Positions 5,527-9,106 of a stretch of 9,106 nucleotides of DNA are shown piece by piece (position 1 is the first letter of the stretch; every line of letters starts with the position of its first letter). The DNA lies in contig WALR01000148.1 of the NCBI GenBank assembly GCA_015522765.1, positions 1 through 9,106 on the forward strand, read 5' to 3'. Made by a program: the position numbers and the translations under genes. This stretch comes from Candidatus Woesearchaeota archaeon (GTDB lineage Archaea > Nanobdellota > Nanobdellia > Woesearchaeales > WALR01). The notes beneath the pieces were generated by a model, which had not been told where the DNA came from, did not search any database, and was given only the letters and a program-made list of their open reading frames with translations.

Positions 5527-6438
5527 ATGAGGGGAAGAAAAGCTCAGAGCGGAACAGTTCTTATGAACATAGGTGCACTGCTCATCTCAGCAGTCCTTAT
5601 AATTGCAATGATGGGTGCGGCCCACAACATGATAACAGGCATGAAGATACTGAAGATATATGCAACAAGGGACATGGCCTTCACCCTAAGCACAATCTCT
5701 GCCTCGCCCTATGCCTCAGCATTCATATACTCCTCCCCTGTTAACCTTTCAGAGTCAGAGCTGGAGGTGGGCGACGGCCTGCTCACCCTAAAGTCCCCTG
5801 AGAGCATATTCATATTCCCGTTTTTTAAGGACAAAAAGATAAGGCAGGAGAGTGACAGCCCAATAGCAGACCCCTCTCTCTTTTATGTTGGGAGAAGCAG
5901 CACATTCGAGGTGAGAAACTCCTCTTCAGGAATGCCGAAACTGCTCACTCCGTGCAACCAGGAGATAATTAAACGGCCGTCTTCGCTGATACTCCTCCCT
6001 GATTCTGTTAGCAGGGATAAGCTAAAGAAAGGAAAGGAGTATGCACTGGCATTCAAGATAGCCAGCATCCTCTTAAGGGTAGGGCTGTCCTCAGGTAAGC
6101 CCGCCCTCCTTCTTGGAAGGGATGCATCAGGGAAGCCTACGCAGTCACTCATCCTTAACTCTCCGCTAATAGAGATAAACATAAGAATATGCGATAATTG
6201 TGAGAGGACAGCAGTTATGGTGGGGGACATGAAAAGGGACGAGACATGCTCGTTCACCCATCAATTCGAGGAGGCAGGGTTTAACACATTGTACGCCCCC
6301 CTGTTGAATCAGGGGACGGTCAACAGGCATGCCTCGATGTTAAACATAACCTTGACAATAAGGAATGACAACAGGGATGCCATGCTCGTTGTGGATGCGG
6401 TCAGGAGCGCATTAAAGGAGAGCTACGGAATCCATTAA
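5527..6438 (+). CDS. Anchored protein of unknown function, possible degenerate amidase-like half (gene 11)
   Basis: A 303-residue protein. GRKA|QSGT precedes a helix at about 11-32; the Ala|Gln junction fits a class III site. Residues 43-62 (ATRDMAFTLSTISASPY) form a distinctive amphipathic segment, followed by a beta-rich part. From about 152 the order of elements loosely follows N-acetylmuramoyl-L-alanine amidases (Amidase_3): a strand ending in a loop (LILLPDSVS), a long helix with E171, a strand ending LGRD (196-199) and a strand IEINIRI. The zinc histidines expected in the first and last loops are absent, so if related it would be inactive. C143, C222, C225 and C242 are also present. The start is ATG 5527 with weak AAAGG upstream. 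The amidase idea is tentative; the gene itself is secure. Confidence 0.85.
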   Translation: MRGRKAQSGTVLMNIGALLISAVLIIAMMGAAHNMITGMKILKIYATRDMAFTLSTISASPYASAFIYSSPVNLSESELEVGDGLLTLKSPESIFIFPFFKDKKIRQESDSPIADPSLFYVGRSSTFEVRNSSSGMPKLLTPCNQEIIKRPSSLILLPDSVSRDKLKKGKEYALAFKIASILLRVGLSSGKPALLLGRDASGKPTQSLILNSPLIEINIRICDNCERTAVMVGDMKRDETCSFTHQFEEAGFNTLYAPLLNQGTVNRHASMLNITLTIRNDNRDAMLVVDAVRSALKESYGIH

Positions 6439-6486
6439 GGATATTAATAATTATCAGTTAAAGCCAAAAGGAGCAAAAGAGGAAAA

Positions 6487-7020
6487 ATGTTTTCGGTAAT
6501 GTGGTGGATAAAAAGGATAATCCTGCTTATTATAATACTATTCTCGGTGCTATTCGACATAAGAGTCTTAGTGACCTCCCAGGTGGACACCTCCCAGGCA
6601 GAGATGTCAATATTAATGAACAGCATGCTCTTCTCCAGGAACGGCATAATGGAAACGGACATGAACACGCTGAGCCACAACTCCCTTGTATTCAACCTTG
6701 ACTCCTTCTCAAAGCTGAATGCAGAGGAAAGGATAAACAGCTCACTCTTCACAGGCATGGATAAGAGGGCGTCTGCGAAGATAAGGGTATCCACGATAGC
6801 AGCCGACGGGGGGGAAAGCCTAGAGACAGAGTTTTACTACAACAGGGCATATTTCAACTACCTCCAGTCAATCGCCTCAATAGGCTCCTCGGCATCCAAG
6901 AATCCTGGAGGGGCAGGCGGGGTTGACTATCTCGAGGAGTCATTCTTCATACTCCTAAGAAAGAACGGAAGGCTCGTCCCGGGCGTCATGGATATTCAGC
7001 TCTACCTCTCAAGGAGTTAA
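6487..7020 (+). CDS. Anchored protein without cysteines (gene 12)
   Basis: A 177-residue protein. WWIKR leads directly into a hydrophobic helix at about 11-30. No Gly|Gln-type site precedes it, so this is probably an uncut signal anchor. The rest is polar. Notable stretches are MLFSRNGIMETD (47-58), a hydrophobic-polar segment around VFNLDSF, and EFYYNRAYF further on, then a Gly/Ser-rich linker (about 130-146) and a C-terminal strand. Unlike most of its neighbours it has no cysteine at all. GAGG at 6479-6482 lies 4 nt before the ATG. The 48-nt gap before it is AT-rich (ATTAATAATTAT, 6442-6453) and could hold a weak promoter, but the box is not convincing. Gene 13 follows closely. No function recognised. 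Confidence 0.8.
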   Translation: MFSVMWWIKRIILLIIILFSVLFDIRVLVTSQVDTSQAEMSILMNSMLFSRNGIMETDMNTLSHNSLVFNLDSFSKLNAEERINSSLFTGMDKRASAKIRVSTIAADGGESLETEFYYNRAYFNYLQSIASIGSSASKNPGGAGGVDYLEESFFILLRKNGRLVPGVMDIQLYLSRS

Positions 7021-7043
7021 CTGGGAGTTAACCAATGCATACT

Positions 7044-7049
7044 GGTGAT
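7044..7049 (+). promoter_or_regulatory. Ribosome-binding site deciding the start of gene 13
   Basis: GGTGAT sits 3 nt before ATG 7053. An in-frame ATG at 7035 lies upstream of this motif and has no comparable site. ATG 7053 also gives a normal short basic N-terminus. Confidence 0.65.
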
Positions 7050-7052
7050 TGC

Positions 7053-7583
7053 ATGAAGATGAAAGCAGGAAAGGAAGGGAAAAGAAGGGGGCAGGTGGAG
7101 GCCCTCTCTGATTTCATAGCCCTCTCCCTTACATTCCTCGTGATAGTCATATTCCTTGCAATATTCATATTCGTCAAGGCATCCTACAACCACAAGATAG
7201 AGGCGTCCTCCCAGAAGCTGAACTTCAGGATATCGCTCCTCTCATTCCTAAGCATGGACGCAGACGGAAAGAGCGTCGCAGAGAGGATAACAGATTGGGA
7301 CGCAGGGATAAACAGGAAGGAGAACATGGAAGAGGTGATGAGGGCTTATAACTACCTCAACGCCTTCTTCTCAGGATATAAGAACTGCTTCTTCAAGTTT
7401 TCAATCACCCAGAACGGGGTCGATGTAAAGCACGAAACAACAATAAGGGGCAAATACCCATTAACACCCTACTATGAGGCAGAGATTCCTCTTCCGTCGC
7501 TCAACGGCAACAAGCTGGCCGCCACTCTTTTAGTCATAGGAATAAACGGCAAGACATCTGGCGGCAGGGGGTGTGTCAGGTGA
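7053..7583 (+). CDS. Pilin-like anchored protein (gene 13)
   Basis: A 176-residue protein. It has one of the clearest class III signals in the window: a Lys/Arg-rich arm, then RRG|QVEAL and a long hydrophobic helix at about 21-41 (cleavage expected between G13 and Q14). After the helix comes an amphipathic region that could continue it (about 42-66), as in type IV pilins. A mixed domain follows, with C112 and a C-terminal Gly-rich tail containing C174. The alternative ATG 7035 would add six residues. Its stop codon overlaps the GTG start of the transglycosylase gene (GTGA, 7580-7583), so the two are translationally coupled. It may be the partner or minor pilin that carries that enzyme, which is an inference from position only. 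Confidence 0.85.
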   Translation: MKMKAGKEGKRRGQVEALSDFIALSLTFLVIVIFLAIFIFVKASYNHKIEASSQKLNFRISLLSFLSMDADGKSVAERITDWDAGINRKENMEEVMRAYNYLNAFFSGYKNCFFKFSITQNGVDVKHETTIRGKYPLTPYYEAEIPLPSLNGNKLAATLLVIGINGKTSGGRGCVR

Positions 7584-9106
7584 GGGGCATAATCAGGATT
7601 AAGAGCAGAAAGGGAGATGTCTTCTTTATGTGGCTCCTCTTAATATTCACAGTGGCAACACTCACATACGCACTGGTAATGGTTGTTTCCTCATTCAGAA
7701 ATGTGCATGAAGGAATAGGCGAGAAGCAGTTTGAACTCATGAACAAGTACATGGACGGCTCAAAGGCGATGCTCTTCCTTGGGGATTCTGCCTTCTACTC
7801 TGCCCAGAGCGCGGATTATGAGGAATTATCAAACGGAGGATTCTTCAACGGCTCGCCCTGTTCAAGGGTTGGGCTTACCTCTTCATGGGGGAACGAGACA
7901 GGCCAGTGCCTCCCTGACTTTGACCAGGGTTTCAGGGAATACTTGAACATGGAGATGAAGAGGCTCTCCTCATCCTACCCCCTTATTGACCTCTCAAACA
8001 ATAGGTATGAGACCTTTATGAGGAATAAGAAACTCTTCCTATTCGCGCTTAAAAAAATAACACTCGCAAGCACATCCTTCGTAAAGCTGCCAACCATCAA
8101 GTACGCTGAGAAGGAGTACAAAAAAATCAGGAAGAGGCACCTTCAGGACATGAATTATATAGGGAGCCTCTCATCCTCACTAATCCCTGACAGGGACGCA
8201 AAGTATATCATTGCCGCCCAGATAAGCGCCGAGAGCAGCTGGAATCCCACAGCAATAAGATGCGAGGACAGCGTGGAGGACAAGTCTGCAGAACTAATAA
8301 GCAGGCTGGGATGCTCCCCCTACTGCGACAGCACCATCTCATACAAGGGCGGCAGGCACACAACTTTTCACAAGGTTTCGTGCAGCTATGGGGTTGCGCA
8401 GACGATGTTCAGCACCCTCTGGGACGAGGGATTCAGAGATGACCCGATGATTCTCCTTGGAAACAGCCATAAGAGCATAGAATATGGAGTCAGCTATCTT
8501 GCAGGCATATACAAAAAGATGGGCAGCTGGAAGGACTCTCTTGCAGCCTACAATGCAGGAGAGGGGAATGTTAACCGTGCAAAGAAGAAGTGCTCATCAA
8601 CCACATTTGAGGGCTACGCCCCCTGCCTGCCGATGCCTGAAATAACGGTTCCCTATGTGTACAAAATACTCTTCATGGCGAAGGTGTTCAAAGACGAGGA
8701 TAACGGGCAGGTGAGGAGCTACAGCGACTACCTTAAAGAGATAGGGTTCACGGGTTCATCAAACGCGTCAGTCATACATGAGATTAAGCCGAATATGAAG
8801 CTGGACTACCAAACATCAAAATCACTCTTCTCACGAGTCTCAAATGACCTGCCGGTTATCACAGCTAAATGCAGGGACGACGAGAAATGCTTCTCCTCAG
8901 AGTCAGAGAAGCACGAGACAAATGATTTGAACTGGATAGTCCTCTTCAACGACAGCGTCATCTCAAGCTCAAAAAACTTCAATGACAAGGAGGATGCGAA
9001 GAAGTGCTTCTCCCCTGAGGAGGAATTCATCAACTCATTCATGCTGGATGTTCAGGACTGCCTTGCAACAAGGGATGATGGGTGCATGTGCCCCTCAAGA
9101 CTGGGA
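7580..9106 (+). CDS. Membrane-anchored lytic transglycosylase-like enzyme, GH23/SLT (gene 14, runs off the right edge)
   Basis: At least 509 codons, open to the window end. The start is GTG 7580, overlapping the stop of gene 13, with GGGGGTG at 7567-7573 as ribosome-binding site; ATG 7628 would fall inside the helix. SRKG|DVFF precedes a helix at about 14-36. Residues 40-200 are a mostly helical region with C94 and C110. An SLT (goose-lysozyme-like) domain spans about 205-365: ESSWNPTA (218-225) with catalytic Glu218, YGVAQTM (270-276), GVSYLAGIY (303-311), AAYNAGEGNV (322-331) and the final VPYVYKIL (357-364). The family cleaves the MurNAc-GlcNAc bond of peptidoglycan, forming an anhydro product. 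Between the first two motifs there is a 44-residue insert with C228, C245, C249 and C268. After the domain comes a Cys-rich tail (for example GCMC near 500) that continues past the edge. The enzyme would face outward. Confidence 0.9.
   Translation, partial: MRGIIRIKSRKGDVFFMWLLLIFTVATLTYALVMVVSSFRNVHEGIGEKQFELMNKYMDGSKAMLFLGDSAFYSAQSADYEELSNGGFFNGSPCSRVGLTSSWGNETGQCLPDFDQGFREYLNMEMKRLSSSYPLIDLSNNRYETFMRNKKLFLFALKKITLASTSFVKLPTIKYAEKEYKKIRKRHLQDMNYIGSLSSSLIPDRDAKYIIAAQISAESSWNPTAIRCEDSVEDKSAELISRLGCSPYCDSTISYKGGRHTTFHKVSCSYGVAQTMFSTLWDEGFRDDPMILLGNSHKSIEYGVSYLAGIYKKMGSWKDSLAAYNAGEGNVNRAKKKCSSTTFEGYAPCLPMPEITVPYVYKILFMAKVFKDEDNGQVRSYSDYLKEIGFTGSSNASVIHEIKPNMKLDYQTSKSLFSRVSNDLPVITAKCRDDEKCFSSESEKHETNDLNWIVLFNDSVISSSKNFNDKEDAKKCFSPEEEFINSFMLDVQDCLATRDDGCMCPSRLG

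Noticed and set aside
5977..6438. Active N-acetylmuramoyl-L-alanine amidase in gene 11
   Set aside because: The zinc-binding histidines are absent, so at most a degenerate relative is possible.
6501..6701. 66-codon plus-strand frame inside gene 12
   Set aside because: It lies in an alternate frame, lacks a ribosome-binding site, and its translation lacks the signal helix of the main frame.
8260..8442. 60-codon plus-strand frame inside gene 14
   Set aside because: It runs out of frame through the SLT motifs, which are clearly coding in the other frame.
1..9106. tRNA, rRNA, CRISPR array, insertion sequence or transposase
   Set aside because: No cloverleaf, rRNA-like segment, regular direct repeats with spacers, terminal inverted repeats or transposase motifs were seen. 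The only clear direct repeat is the 17-bp tandem at 4568-4601.

Overview
The window looks like a surface-protein operon from an archaeon. All supported genes run left to right. The archaeal reading rests on four things: (i) TTTAAATA-type TATA boxes at plausible promoter distances; (ii) Shine-Dalgarno sites built on GGTGAT, complementary to the AUCACC at the end of archaeal 16S rRNA; (iii) repeated N-termini of the archaeal class III (type IV pilin-like) signal form, such as KKG|Q or RRG|Q followed at once by a hydrophobic helix; (iv) heavy use of AGG (Arg) and ATA (Ile) codons. The style of the proteins (short, membrane-anchored, Cys-rich, no recognisable homologues) recalls DPANN lineages, but this placement is an inference from memory. 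No rRNA or other marker gene is present to confirm it.

Layout: bases 1-205 are AT-rich. They hold a possible 3' end of an upstream gene (stop at 125-127) and a TATA promoter near 149-156. From 209 to the right edge there are 14 tightly packed genes, with gaps of 0-48 nt and several overlapping starts and stops. Genes 1-2 (209-780) and gene 8 (3892-4236) are pilin-like anchors carrying a six-cysteine module. Gene 3 (829-987) and gene 6 (2853-2999) are very small single-helix proteins. Genes 4 and 5 (997-2851) are divergent paralogues with a shared cysteine signature. Gene 7 (2999-3880) and genes 10-13 (4623-7583) are anchored proteins of unknown function. Gene 9 (4250-4588) carries two calcium-binding-type Asp/Asn loops. 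Gene 14 (7580 to beyond the edge) is a membrane-anchored lytic transglycosylase-like enzyme (GH23/SLT fold) with its motifs intact.

How it may work together: every product has one hydrophobic segment at its N-terminus and a body expected outside the cell, often rich in paired cysteines. Twelve of the 14 have a basic residue followed by a small residue (Gly, Ala or Ser) just before the helix, as in prepilins. The picture is a multi-component surface assembly, possibly pilus-like, that carries a glycan-cleaving enzyme. No assembly ATPase, polytopic platform protein or prepilin peptidase is visible, so a motor, if any, must be encoded elsewhere. Archaea lack murein, so the natural target of the gene 14 enzyme would be bacterial peptidoglycan. 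An apparatus for bacterial contact, predation or DNA transfer is a testable idea but not a demonstrated one.
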